64,000 nucleotides of DNA from Rhodoplanes serenus (GCA_945897515.1 CAMDFO010000009.1:1-64000), one strand, 5' to 3'; counted from the first letter of the stretch, positions 38,214 through 46,647 are shown. Notes: generated by a model not told the origin, from the letters alone. Numbers and translations are program-made.

Positions 38214-39080
38214 TCAATTCGAGGACCTTGCTCCGAACAGCCGCCGCGCGTTGCCGTTGGCGATACGCCGCGCCTGATCGATCGGAAGCTGCGCCAGCCA
38301 GGCGCGATAGTTCTGGAACAGCGAGTCGTAGCTGAACCAGCGCTCGTTGATCCAGGTGTCGGAGCCGATCAGGAAGCGGTCGGAGTGGCGGGCGAACAGA
38401 TTGCGCCATTCCTCGCTCAGCTTGCCGCCGCCTTCGGTGATGCCGTAGCGATACGATAGCTCGCCCCAGAGTTGATCCTTGTATTTGTCCATGAGCTCGG
38501 CCACGCGTGCCGGCGGGGTGGAGAAGCCGGTGTGGGCCCAGACGATTCTGGCTCGCCCGTTGTGTGCGAACAGGTGCAGCAGCGCGGTCTCGTCGCAATG
38601 GCAATGCAGGTAAAGGTCGCGCTCGACCGCGAAATCGACGGTCTTTTTGACCAGCGGCCCGGCAGCCGCATTGCCGGAAAGATGGAATTCGCCGATGCCG
38701 CGATAATAGCCGCGCTTGTACTCGTCCTGGATCAAATCGAAGATCGAGGGATCGCTGAACCAAGTCCCGATATCGGCGCGGATACGGTACGGCCGGATGA
38801 ACGGCACCACCCAGAGCCCCGGCGATTTGGCGTCGACCAACTGATGGGTGCCCTTGTTCGGCCGGCTGGTCGCGAGCACGCCGGTGACGCCGTTGCGGCG
38901 GAAGGTCTCCAGCACCTTGTCGAGCGAATAGAACGGATTGGGCTCCTGATTGTAGTGCAGGTGCGCATCGAACAGCTCCAACCGCTCCTGCGATCGAGCG
39001 TTCTCCGCCAGCGCAAAGGTGCCGCTCAGGGTCACGGCGACCGCAAGCATTAGCTGCTTGAAATCGATGCGGACGGTCAT
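38214..39080 (-). CDS. Secreted amidohydrolase family protein
   Basis: A 288-residue TIM-barrel amidohydrolase with an N-terminal signal peptide (LMLAVAVTLSGTFALA-ENA). After ELFDAHLHYNQEP (HxH metal site) come GVTGVLATSRPN, LYLHCHCDETAL, IVWAHTGFS and FLIGSDTW with the terminal acid, which is the arrangement of this superfamily. It differs clearly from the neighbouring ACMSD-like protein, so the two are not recent duplicates. No binding protein or transporter accompanies it. It diverges from the first EAL gene. Confidence 0.82.
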   Translation of the reverse strand: MTVRIDFKQLMLAVAVTLSGTFALAENARSQERLELFDAHLHYNQEPNPFYSLDKVLETFRRNGVTGVLATSRPNKGTHQLVDAKSPGLWVVPFIRPYRIRADIGTWFSDPSIFDLIQDEYKRGYYRGIGEFHLSGNAAAGPLVKKTVDFAVERDLYLHCHCDETALLHLFAHNGRARIVWAHTGFSTPPARVAELMDKYKDQLWGELSYRYGITEGGGKLSEEWRNLFARHSDRFLIGSDTWINERWFSYDSLFQNYRAWLAQLPIDQARRIANGNARRLFGARSSN

Positions 39081-39169
39081 CGGGTTCCCCGGTTTCGTAA
39101 AAGACGTCGGCTATGTCGGCTAACGCACTGTAGCATTTCCCGATGCGAACGAGCGCTATTGAGGATTTG

Positions 39170-39244
39170 GTAACCATACGAAGCGTGCGGCGGTGCTGGC
39201 TTCGTATTTCAACGGACGGGCGGGGAAGGTTAAGCGCGCCTTTA
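39170..39244 (+). promoter_or_regulatory. Upstream control region of first EAL gene with CtrA-like boxes
   Basis: GTAACCAT (39170-39177) matches the CtrA half-site TTAACCAT except for its first base, and TTAA-N7-TTTA lies at 39230-39244. The same two elements at almost the same spacing (60 versus 61 bases) occur before the second EAL gene. CtrA is the known cell-cycle regulator of alphaproteobacteria; binding here is inferred. Confidence 0.45.
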
Positions 39245-39286
39245 CGCCCCTCCTTCATTTTGAACCGTCGTTGTGCGAGGCCTGAA

Positions 39287-40912
39287 TTGCTCTCCCCAGG
39301 ACATAAGAACTTCAAGCTCGTAGCCGCCGTGTTTGGCATTATTGCCACCGGCGTGCCGATGTTTTTTTTCAATACGTGGCTCAACAAGCAGGGCGAGGAC
39401 GAGGCATACGTCACGGCGAATTGGATCATCGCGGCTGCGGAACGCCAGGTCGGGCAGACGATCGCGCTGTTGCAGGATCTCGGTAACCGCGGGATCGACA
39501 ATTGTCGGCCAATGCAGGTCGAGGCCATGCGCCAGCAGGCGTTCATGTCCGGTGCGATCAAGGAGGTGATGCTGATCGCTCCGAATGGCCAGGTCCAGTG
39601 CACCGATGCGGGTCCGGTGCAGGGACGCCGCGAGGTCTTGGCTTCGGCAGCAACGTCGCAGCCTGAGATCATCCTCGATATTGTGCGGACCTCGGACCTG
39701 GGCGATCGCTTTCTCAGCGTCCGCAGGATCGGCGGGCCTGGCAAGCATAGTCTGGCGGCGCTGATGCCGATGGTCGCGCTTCTGCCGCATGCCACGCTGC
39801 AGAGCGGCCGGCTGTTGGGCTACGCCCGCCTGATGCTGGCCGATGGCACGCCGGTCGGCAGCACGGGCGTCTCATCCGAGGCCGACTACGGGCAAGCCGG
39901 AAAGATGATTACCCATGCACGCTCGGCCAAGTACGGGTTCACCGTCGCGGTTTCGATGGAGAAGCACGGTGTGATCGCGGATTATGACGATCTACGCCGG
40001 ATCGGCATGGTGGTGACCGGCGTCGTGGCGCTGGTTATTTTGACGTTCGCCCTGATCTTTCCCTGGCGGCATCGCGACAGTCCTATTGCGGATATCGCCA
40101 AGGCCGTGCTGGCCGACGAGTTCGTGCCCTACTATCAACCGGTTGTGGACCTCCAGAACGGGCGGCTTCTGGGTGCCGAGGTGTTGGTGCGCTGGCGCCG
40201 TCCCGACGGCACCATCGTTGAACCTGGCGCTTTCATTCCGCTGATGGAAAGCAGCGGCTTGATCCTCGATCTGACCCGCTCACTGATGCGGCGGGTGCGC
40301 AAGGACATGGGCGAAGCGCTGGGACGGCGCCGCCACATGTCGATCGCCTTCAACGTCGCGCCCGCGCATTTCGTCGATGCGCTAATCCTCAATGACGTCG
40401 GTGCGATCTTCGATGGCTCGCCGATCCGGTTGTCGCAGATCGTGCTCGAGCTGACCGAGCGTTATGAGGTCGAGAACCTGACCAGCACGCGCCGGGTTGT
40501 CGCCGCGCTCCAGGGCCTGGGCTGCAAGGTCGCCATTGACGATCTCGGCACCGGACACAGCGGCTTGTCCTACATCCTCAAGCTTGGCGTCGACATCATC
40601 AAGATCGACAAGATTTTCGTCGAGGCCATCGGCACCGAAGGGCATTCGAAAGCCATTATCGAGACCTTGATCGATCTCGCCCGCAACATGCGCATGGAGA
40701 TCATCGCCGAAGGCGTCGAAACCTTCGACCAGGTCACGTATCTGCGTGAACACGGAATCAGCGCCGCGCAGGGTTATGTCTTCGCGCCGCCGCTGCCTGC
40801 GGAATCGTTCCTGAAGCTCCTTGAAGCGATGGACCCTGCGGTCGGGGAGCCATCGAACGAAATCACGGCGATGGCGCAAGAGCTGGCGGCCATGAAAAAG
40901 GCAGCCGCCTGA
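39287..40912 (+). CDS. Membrane EAL-domain cyclic-di-GMP phosphodiesterase with CSS-like sensor (copy 1)
   Basis: A 541-residue protein: membrane helix at about 10-29, periplasmic domain (30-238) with two Cys (73 in DNCRP, 105 in VQCTD) like the redox-sensing CSS domain of PdeC-type enzymes, second helix (239-259) and a cytoplasmic EAL domain. Active-site residues look complete: Glu298 in EVLVRW, Asn356, Glu388, Asp418-Asp419 in DDLGTGHS and Lys439. It should hydrolyse c-di-GMP in response to a periplasmic signal. The TTG start, preceded by GAGG with six bases of spacing, is chosen by alignment to the downstream paralogue; longer starts exist back to 39143. Confidence 0.87.
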   Translation: MLSPGHKNFKLVAAVFGIIATGVPMFFFNTWLNKQGEDEAYVTANWIIAAAERQVGQTIALLQDLGNRGIDNCRPMQVEAMRQQAFMSGAIKEVMLIAPNGQVQCTDAGPVQGRREVLASAATSQPEIILDIVRTSDLGDRFLSVRRIGGPGKHSLAALMPMVALLPHATLQSGRLLGYARLMLADGTPVGSTGVSSEADYGQAGKMITHARSAKYGFTVAVSMEKHGVIADYDDLRRIGMVVTGVVALVILTFALIFPWRHRDSPIADIAKAVLADEFVPYYQPVVDLQNGRLLGAEVLVRWRRPDGTIVEPGAFIPLMESSGLILDLTRSLMRRVRKDMGEALGRRRHMSIAFNVAPAHFVDALILNDVGAIFDGSPIRLSQIVLELTERYEVENLTSTRRVVAALQGLGCKVAIDDLGTGHSGLSYILKLGVDIIKIDKIFVEAIGTEGHSKAIIETLIDLARNMRMEIIAEGVETFDQVTYLREHGISAAQGYVFAPPLPAESFLKLLEAMDPAVGEPSNEITAMAQELAAMKKAAA

Positions 40913-40933
40913 TCGGTCGCCGTTAGCGTTCCG

Positions 40934-41009
40934 TTAACCATCAGCGGCCGCACTGCCACATAACAAGCTCCGACGCACTCACCCTCGCTTAAGCTTAAGC
41001 CCGCCTTTA
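40934..41009 (+). promoter_or_regulatory. Upstream control region of second EAL gene with CtrA-like boxes
   Basis: A perfect TTAACCAT lies at 40934-40941 and TTAA-N7-TTTA at 40995-41009. Bases 40995-41010 closely match 39230-39245 (both TTAAGCSCGCCTTTAC), and CATCGTTGTG-like sequence follows in both. This shows that the upstream region was duplicated or conserved with the gene. Confidence 0.5.
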
Positions 41010-41050
41010 CGCGGCTCATTCAAGATTCGGCATCGTTGTGTGGGGTCTTG

Positions 41051-42685
41051 GTGTCGCCGAAGCGAAAAAAGCTCGTGGCGATCGTGGCCGGCGTGCTGCT
41101 TGCTGGCTCGCCGGTCGCGGCGTTTAACCTATGGCTCAACGGTCTGGTCGAGCGGCAAGGCCAGGAAGAGGTCGATCTTTCGGTCCAGCGCACCATTGCG
41201 TTGGCCGAAAGCCGGATCATCCGCGTGATGGCCACCCTCGACGGACTGGCGGAGCGTGGCGTCGATTCCTGCCGGCCCGTCAACCTCGAAGCCATGCGCC
41301 AGGCGACCTTCGCCACCATCTCGGTCAAGGAAATATCGATCGTCGCCGCGGATGGTCGGACGCTTTGCACCGAATTCGGCGCCCCATTCGATCAACGCAA
41401 GCTGGTCTCCTCCGAGAAGGTCGCGGAGGGCAGCAACGTCCTGCTTGAATTGCTGCAGGTTGGCGAGCGCCCCGGCAACATGGTGCGGATCAGGCGGCCG
41501 GGGCTCGGGTCGGCAAACGGTCTCGCCGCGCTAATTCCTTTCGAGTTGTTCGTTGCGCAGGTATCGACTCAGGGCGGACCGCTGAGTGCTTACGCCCGCG
41601 TGGCCACGCGGCAGGGAGCGGTAATCGGCGAGAGCGGTCCCCCGGAAGCCAAGAGCAGCGGCGATCACCTGGTTGCCAGCCTGACGTCGCCTCGTTACGG
41701 GCTTAACGTGACGATGTCGCTGCCGCGTGCGAGTGTCGTTGCGGATCAACTCGATCTACGCATGGTCGGCCTCGTCATTACGGTTGCGATTGCAGCGGTG
41801 CTGATCGGGTTCCTTGCAGCGTTCGGCTTTCTCTTGCCCAAGCGCGAGCGTGACAATCCGATTGCCGAGATCGAACGCGCGCTCCAGGCGGGCGAGTTCA
41901 TCCCCTATTATCAACCGATCGTCGATATCCGCTCCGGGCGGTTGCGCGGCGCCGAGGTGCTGGTGCGCTGGCGCAAACCCGACGGCACCATCGTGCCGCC
42001 CGCGTCGTTCATTCCGCTCGCCGAATCGAGCGGTCTGATTATCGACCTCACTCGCGCATTGATGCGGCGCGTTTGTGCCGAAGCGGGCGCTACGTTCGGA
42101 TGCCGGCAACACCTCAAGATCGGTTTCAACCTGACCGCCCGCCATTTCTCGGATGAGGAGATCGTGGGTGACGTAAGGGCAATCTTCGGCCGTTCACCGA
42201 TCCGCCTTTCCCAGGTGGTTCTGGAAGTGACGGAACGCCAGCCGCTCGACAACCTGACCGAGACCCGCCGCGTGGTCGCCGCCCTTCAGGGATTGGGCGT
42301 TCAGATTGCAATCGACGATGTCGGGACCGGTCACAGCGGACTGTCCTACATGCTGAAGCTTGGCGTCGACATCATCAAGATCGACAAGATGTTCGTCGAC
42401 TCGATCGGCACCGACCGAAACTCCAATACCATCATCGAGACGCTGATCGATCTCGCTCAGAACATGCGGATGGAGGTTATTGCGGAGGGCGTCGAACATT
42501 TCGAGCAGGTCGTCCACCTGCGCGAACTCGGTATTCGCGCCGCTCAGGGATATGTGTTCTCGCCGCCGTTGCCGGGCTCGGCGTTCCTGCAACTGGTTGA
42601 GGCAATCGATCCGCTCAAGACACCAGTCGAGAGCGCCGGAGCGGCGGAGCAGCCGGAGTTACCGCTCAGCCGGTTTGCTTCGTAA
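41051..42685 (+). CDS. Membrane EAL-domain cyclic-di-GMP phosphodiesterase with CSS-like sensor (copy 2)
   Basis: A 544-residue paralogue of the preceding gene with the same layout: short basic N-terminus MSPKRKK, membrane helix, periplasmic domain with Cys74 (DSCRP) and Cys106 (TLCTE), second helix near 240-260 and an EAL domain (YYQPIVDIRSGRLRGAEVLV, IDDVGTGHSGLSY, DIIKIDKMF). All metal-binding positions appear intact. Periplasmic domains are more divergent than the EAL domains, so the two may sense different inputs. The GTG at 41051 has GGGG five bases upstream; TTG at 41048 or 41036 is possible. Confidence 0.87.
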   Translation: MSPKRKKLVAIVAGVLLAGSPVAAFNLWLNGLVERQGQEEVDLSVQRTIALAESRIIRVMATLDGLAERGVDSCRPVNLEAMRQATFATISVKEISIVAADGRTLCTEFGAPFDQRKLVSSEKVAEGSNVLLELLQVGERPGNMVRIRRPGLGSANGLAALIPFELFVAQVSTQGGPLSAYARVATRQGAVIGESGPPEAKSSGDHLVASLTSPRYGLNVTMSLPRASVVADQLDLRMVGLVITVAIAAVLIGFLAAFGFLLPKRERDNPIAEIERALQAGEFIPYYQPIVDIRSGRLRGAEVLVRWRKPDGTIVPPASFIPLAESSGLIIDLTRALMRRVCAEAGATFGCRQHLKIGFNLTARHFSDEEIVGDVRAIFGRSPIRLSQVVLEVTERQPLDNLTETRRVVAALQGLGVQIAIDDVGTGHSGLSYMLKLGVDIIKIDKMFVDSIGTDRNSNTIIETLIDLAQNMRMEVIAEGVEHFEQVVHLRELGIRAAQGYVFSPPLPGSAFLQLVEAIDPLKTPVESAGAAEQPELPLSRFAS

Positions 42686-42834
42686 GTCAGGACCGAAATC
42701 CGTCTGCCCGGACCGCCTTGTGAACACTGCCGCTCTCTTGGCCAGTCCGGTTTGAAAAGTCCCCATCAAGTTCGTAAGTTCTGCCCGCGCACCGGCGGGA
42801 ACGGATTTTTGGGTTTCCGAGGGGAGATCGAACG

Positions 42835-43272
42835 ATGACGACCGTGGCCTACGCATTGGGACGCATCTGCATCCCGATCGTTTTTATCGTGGCCGGGCTG
42901 CACAAGCTTCTCAATGTCGGGCAGGTCGCGAGCGACCTTGCAGCCGCCAGAATTCCAGTGCCGGACGAAATCACCACTTACCTCGGCGGAATGCCGAAAT
43001 ACCAGGCGGTCGGCTACCTCGTCGGCGCGATTGAAGTGATCTGCGGCCTCATGGTCCTGCTCGGCTTCAAAGCGCGCTGGGGCGCGGTTGCGCTGATCGT
43101 CTTCACCGTTGCCGCGACCTTCTTCTTCCATAACTTCTGGGACATGACCGGCGATGCGTATCTCAAGAACCAGGTTCACGCATTGAAGAACCTGGCGATT
43201 TTGGGCGGACTGCTGCTGGTGGTGGCCGGCGGCTCGCGCGGCACTTCATGGGACGGACGGCCAACAGCATGA
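42835..43272 (+). CDS. DoxX family membrane protein
   Basis: A 145-residue protein with four predicted membrane helices and the DoxX pattern (GRICIPIVFIVAGLHKLLN at the start, GAIEVICGLMVLLGF in the middle, FFHNFWD late). DoxX relatives are thiosulfate:quinone oxidoreductase subunits, but most stand-alone copies have no assigned role and are linked to stress or small-molecule tolerance. The ATG follows GAGGGGAGATCGAACG, a strong ribosome site. Its stop overlaps the next small gene by a base pair or two. Confidence 0.88.
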   Translation: MTTVAYALGRICIPIVFIVAGLHKLLNVGQVASDLAAARIPVPDEITTYLGGMPKYQAVGYLVGAIEVICGLMVLLGFKARWGAVALIVFTVAATFFFHNFWDMTGDAYLKNQVHALKNLAILGGLLLVVAGGSRGTSWDGRPTA

Positions 43273-43505
43273 AATCAGCACGGATCGCCGTTGTCTTGGG
43301 AGCGGTCTCATTGGGGATCGGATTGACCGTGACGGCGTGCGGCACGCCGCCATCGCTTCCGTGGTGTGCCAATTCGGGCGATCAGGGGACGGTGGATTGC
43401 GCCTATGTCTCCTTCGAGCAGTGCAAGGAGACGGTGTCGGGGATGGGGGGCTACTGCTCGCCCAATCCTCGGATGAGACGCCCGAGCATCCCTTCACCAC
43501 GGTAA
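43269..43505 (+). CDS. Small secreted Cys-rich protein (DUF3551-like)
   Basis: A 78-residue protein with a signal sequence (ARIAVVLGAVSLGIGLTVTAC; the last Cys could be a lipobox) and a short mature part: SLPWCANSGDQGTVDCAYV, FEQCKETVSGMGGYCSPNP. The four cysteines and the PWC...FEQC...GYC..NP pattern match small secreted proteins abundant in Bradyrhizobium (DUF3551-type). Function is unknown. Its ATG overlaps the DoxX stop (ATGA), so it is co-translated with it. Confidence 0.75.
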   Translation: MKSARIAVVLGAVSLGIGLTVTACGTPPSLPWCANSGDQGTVDCAYVSFEQCKETVSGMGGYCSPNPRMRRPSIPSPR

Positions 43506-43524
43506 TCGCGCGGCGGCAAGCGTT

Positions 43525-43561
43525 CTCAAAAATGAAAAGGGGGCGGCCTTGCGGCCGCCCC
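43525..43561 (-). terminator. Intrinsic terminator on the minus strand
   Basis: A perfect 9-bp GC stem (arms 43540-43548 and 43553-43561, loop TTGC on the plus strand) is followed, reading the minus strand, by CTTTTCATTTTT. It therefore suits termination of the minus-strand DHFR-like gene, about 170 bases after its stop, and may also stop transcripts from the DoxX side. Confidence 0.7.
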
Positions 43562-43727
43562 GAAGTTGATACGCCACGCGGGAGGAACCTCGGGACGGGT
43601 CGGCCTCAAATAAACGCCGCCGAACCGCGTGACTGAATTCGTCCTGTGGAAAAAATCTGATTCGTGCTGATTCGTCACGTGTTTTCTTGAGGATAGCGTT
43701 ATCCACAAAGGTGGCGGGGTGTGGATA

Positions 43728-44300
43728 TCAGCGCCGCCAGGTGACCAGCGTGAGCCCTTCGGACGGGTCGAGAAGCCGCATGGGGTCTGGCTTTAAACCG
43801 TGGCGTACCAGCAGATTTTCCGGCGTGTCGGGCGGAATATTCGGGAATACCGGACGCCCTGCTGGCAGCCGGACCTGAGGTGCCCGGGTGAGGTGGAAGG
43901 CGTCGTATCCCAGGTCCAGGAACAGCCCGAACACCTCCGTCCCGCCGATGATGCAAAGCAGGCCTCCGGAGACGCCGATGGCATCCAATGCCTGCGCCAG
44001 CGTGGCGCCGGCCGGATTCCACTGCACGGCCCTGGCGTTGTCCGGATCGCGCTCCAGGGCGGGCACGCGGCGTGTCAGGATCAGCCGGCGACGGCTGGCC
44101 GCCTGCGGTCCGCCCTCGGAGGAATGCCGGCCGTGCACCACGGCATCGGCCTTCTCGAGTGCGGCGTGGAAGAAGCGCTGATCGGCTTCGGGCTTGAGCG
44201 CGTTCGGCTGAACGCCGTTCGCGTCCGCGATCATGTGATCCGCGGATACGATCGCCAGCCCTTCGATCGTCCAACCTGGGATGCGATCGGGCAGGGCCAT
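43728..44300 (-). CDS. Divergent dihydrofolate-reductase-like protein
   Basis: A 190-residue protein with the tail of the DHFR/RibD reductase fold: LILTRRVPALERD, a glycine loop CIIGGTEVFGLFLDLGYDAF (NADPH-binding strand) and a final beta strand LTLVTWRR. The N-terminal half lacks the usual DHFR motifs (no proline-tryptophan substrate loop; VVHGRHSSEGG replaces the MGRxT segment), so folate reduction is doubtful. It may be a diverged family member with another substrate. It follows the polysaccharide deacetylase by 36 bases in the same direction. Confidence 0.6.
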   Translation of the reverse strand: MALPDRIPGWTIEGLAIVSADHMIADANGVQPNALKPEADQRFFHAALEKADAVVHGRHSSEGGPQAASRRRLILTRRVPALERDPDNARAVQWNPAGATLAQALDAIGVSGGLLCIIGGTEVFGLFLDLGYDAFHLTRAPQVRLPAGRPVFPNIPPDTPENLLVRHGLKPDPMRLLDPSEGLTLVTWRR

Positions 44301-44336
44301 CGGCGCGTCACTCCATGCGGGCGACGCGCCGCGCGA

Positions 44337-45275
44337 TCACTCGTTGACCGTGCGCACCACGCTCGTGGTCGGCCGCGCGCTCACCGTCGGAAGCTTCGCC
44401 TCCTTGAGCATCGCCTCGTCGTATTGCGGCAGCGTCGCAACTGCGGACGCCGCACGCATATGCACGATCTTGTAGCCGCCGGCCTTGAGTTGGGCGAGCA
44501 GATCGGGAACCGCCTTCGCGGTCGCCTGCTGGAAGTCATGCATAAGCACGATGCCCTTGCCCGCCTTCTGCAGCTTGGCCATCACGGCAGCAACGACCTG
44601 TTCCGGCTTGCGCATCTTGAAATCGAACGAGTCCATGTCGGTCGAGAAGATCGCGATGTTGCGCTCGCCGAGATAGGTCACGAGCTCCGGCGGATGGCGC
44701 AGCGCAGGGAAGCGGAAGAACGGCGCGGCGGGCGCACCGAGCGACAGCCGCACGGCGCTAATGCCCTTCTCGATTTCGTCTTTGCCTTCCTGGACCTTCT
44801 TGCGCGACAGATCCTGGTGCGACCAGGTGTGATTGCCGATGGTGTGACCGGCCTCGGCCATCTGCCTGAGAATCTCAGGATAATAGGTGGCGTGCTTGCC
44901 GATCGGGAAAAACGTGGCGCGCACGCATTCGTCGGCGAGCGCCTTGAGCACCGCGGGCGTGGTCGGCCACGGGCCGTCGTCGAACGTCAGAACGACCTCG
45001 TTGTTGCGCAGGAAGTCGTGCTGCTTGAAGTGCTCGCCGCCGAAGCCGGGCCCGCCGGTCGTGTCGATCTCGACGGTGCGAGATACGCCGAGCGCGGTCG
45101 GATTGGAGCACCTTGGAGGTGCGAGGCGGGCCGCCGGCGGCAGATTGAGTTCCGGCCCAGGCGGCACGGCCGACGCGGTCGCTGCTCCCGTCGTGGGAAG
45201 ACGCTGTCCGAAGGCCGGTCCGAAAAACGCAAGCGACGTCGACGCAACAATTGCGCACGCAACCACTACACGCAT
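44337..45275 (-). CDS. Secreted polysaccharide deacetylase (NodB-like)
   Basis: A 312-residue carbohydrate esterase 4 protein. Signal peptide at residues 1-23 (RVVVACAIVASTSLAFFGPAFG), then a Pro-rich linker, then the NodB homology domain (about 95-280) with motif 1 VLTFDDGPW (catalytic Asp), motif 2 GNHTWSHQDL (zinc His) and motif 5 IVLMHDFQQAT. It would remove acetyl groups from a periplasmic or surface glycan such as peptidoglycan or poly-N-acetylglucosamine. The ATG at 45275 has GGGAGGGG in front. No glycan synthesis genes are adjacent. Confidence 0.9.
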   Translation of the reverse strand: MRVVVACAIVASTSLAFFGPAFGQRLPTTGAATASAVPPGPELNLPPAARLAPPRCSNPTALGVSRTVEIDTTGGPGFGGEHFKQHDFLRNNEVVLTFDDGPWPTTPAVLKALADECVRATFFPIGKHATYYPEILRQMAEAGHTIGNHTWSHQDLSRKKVQEGKDEIEKGISAVRLSLGAPAAPFFRFPALRHPPELVTYLGERNIAIFSTDMDSFDFKMRKPEQVVAAVMAKLQKAGKGIVLMHDFQQATAKAVPDLLAQLKAGGYKIVHMRAASAVATLPQYDEAMLKEAKLPTVSARPTTSVVRTVNE

Positions 45276-45413
45276 AACCCCTCCCGAACACCCAGAAAAA
45301 CAAGCCACCCCATGGCTTATTGCCAAGGCATGAAGCCAATCCAGGCGCGAGTCAATGAAGCCGCGGGGTGCTCCAACGGCGTCCGGAATTAACCTTAGTT
45401 TGCAGGCGCTTGG

Positions 45414-45608
45414 TTATTGAGCGCGGAGCAAATAGCGCTCCGTGACGTACACCGCCGATTTCCAGGCGATGGCAAACACCCCGACAAACAGCATCAGGAA
45501 CACCAGGAGGCTCCAGAACTGGGAGAACGGCTCGACCATCGCGGCGATGCCGACAGAAATTGCGTCGCCGACGAATACGAAAGCAATAAAGATCGCGATG
45601 ACCAGCAT
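45414..45608 (-). CDS. Small two-helix membrane protein, unknown
   Basis: A 64-residue hydrophobic protein with two membrane helices (LVIAIFIAFVFVGDAISVGIAA and FWSLLVFLMLFVGVFAIAWK) and a short basic C-terminal tail. It has an excellent ribosome site (AGGAGGGAGC) before the ATG at 45608. No family is recognised. It lies between the glutathione peroxidase-like gene and the deacetylase, all on the minus strand, but gaps of about 80-140 bases make operon membership uncertain. Confidence 0.7.
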   Translation of the reverse strand: MLVIAIFIAFVFVGDAISVGIAAMVEPFSQFWSLLVFLMLFVGVFAIAWKSAVYVTERYLLRAQ

Positions 45609-45689
45609 AAATGCTCCCTCCTGAGGAATTCATCCTCGGGTCTGGTAGGTCACCCCTGCGTGCAGAAGATCGTGCGCCGACGCCCGTGC

Positions 45690-46301
45690 CTACCGGGCGG
45701 AATGTCGCTGCGACGCTGCGTCCGATGCTTGCGGCCGCAATTCCTTCTCGATCGCGGCGATCAGGCGCGCATCCATCGGCTCGATTGTTTGCGGGAAGCT
45801 GGCCGCAATCCGTCCATCGCGCCCAACCAGATATTTGTGGAAGTTCCAGCGCGGCGACTCGCCTGGCCGCTCCAGCGCAGCCCAGCGATAGAACGGATGC
45901 GCGTCCGAGCCCCTGACCGCAACCTTCTCGGCGAGCGGGAAGCTGACGCCGTATTCGTGATGCGCGGTCTTCATGATTTCGGTCGAGCCACCCGGCTCCT
46001 GTCCGCCGAAATCGTTGGATGGCACGCCGACGATCAGCAGGCCGCGTTCGCGCAGGCGGGTCCATAGCTGTTGCAGGCCGGCGTATTGCGGGGTGTAGCC
46101 GCAGAGCGACGCGGTGTTGACGATCAGGATCGGCTTGCCGGCGTGCTCGGCAAGTCGGATGTCGCGGCCGTCGAGACCCTTGAAGGAAAAGCCGTAGGCG
46201 GTGGGTCGGCTCATCTGTGCTTGCGCCCAACTGTGCGTGACGAAGGCCGGCGAGGCGAACACACCGCCGAGCAGCGTCAGGATATGTCTGCGGTCGAACA
46301 T
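45690..46301 (-). CDS. Glutathione-peroxidase-like thiol peroxidase, secreted
   Basis: A 203-residue protein: signal region with RRHILTLLGGVFASPAF (tat-like), then a GPx fold with the peroxidatic Cys67 in NTASLCGYTPQY, the Gln of VPSNDFGGQEPGG and the Trp-Asn of RWNFHKYLVG, giving the full catalytic tetrad. The Cys of the common bacterial FPCNQFG motif is replaced (VPSNDFG). Bacterial GPx enzymes reduce peroxides with thioredoxin or glutathione; here the site would be periplasmic. An in-frame GTG at 46310 is an alternative start. Confidence 0.88.
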   Translation of the reverse strand: MFDRRHILTLLGGVFASPAFVTHSWAQAQMSRPTAYGFSFKGLDGRDIRLAEHAGKPILIVNTASLCGYTPQYAGLQQLWTRLRERGLLIVGVPSNDFGGQEPGGSTEIMKTAHHEYGVSFPLAEKVAVRGSDAHPFYRWAALERPGESPRWNFHKYLVGRDGRIAASFPQTIEPMDARLIAAIEKELRPQASDAASQRHSAR

Positions 46302-46401
46302 GCACTCCACTCTAGCGCTTATCCGTTCGCTGCGGAACCCAGTCGCGCCCGTTCAAACCGGCCGCTATAGTGCTTTCAGGTATCACAGGGAGGATCAAAC
46401 C

Positions 46402-46596
46402 ATGCCAGAGATCGTCGTTTATGCCGTCGGAAACCGTCCGCAGGAGCAAAAGGCCGCGCTCTGCAAGGACATCACCGACGCGATGGTGAAGAACTACAAG
46501 GTTCCCGCCGAAGCCGTGGTGATCACGCTGGTCGAGACGCCCAAGACCGACAAGGCCAAGGCCGGCGTGATGTTCAGCGACATGCCGGGCCGGTAA
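46402..46596 (+). CDS. 4-oxalocrotonate tautomerase-like small protein
   Basis: A 64-residue protein starting MPEIVVYAVGNRPQEQKAAL; removal of Met exposes the catalytic Pro1 typical of the tautomerase superfamily. The basic residues expected near positions 11 and 39 are not obvious (Arg12 is near), so activity on 2-hydroxymuconate is uncertain. A ribosome site GGGAGGATCAAACC precedes the ATG. It faces away from the GPx-like gene and is followed by a convergent carboxymuconolactone-decarboxylase-like gene with a shared terminator hairpin. Confidence 0.85.
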   Translation: MPEIVVYAVGNRPQEQKAALCKDITDAMVKNYKVPAEAVVITLVETPKTDKAKAGVMFSDMPGR

Positions 46597-46618
46597 TTTC
46601 GTTTCGGAAATATCCGCA

Positions 46619-46644
46619 CGGCGCCGGCTGCGAAGCCGGCGCCG
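46619..46644. terminator. Bidirectional hairpin between tautomerase and CMD-like genes
   Basis: Perfect 11-bp GC-rich stem around a GCGA loop, 22 bases after the tautomerase stop and 4 bases from the end of the convergent CMD-like gene. Plus-strand flank is GGCGCTATTTC, so the T-tract is weak. Confidence 0.5.
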
Positions 46645-46647
46645 GCG

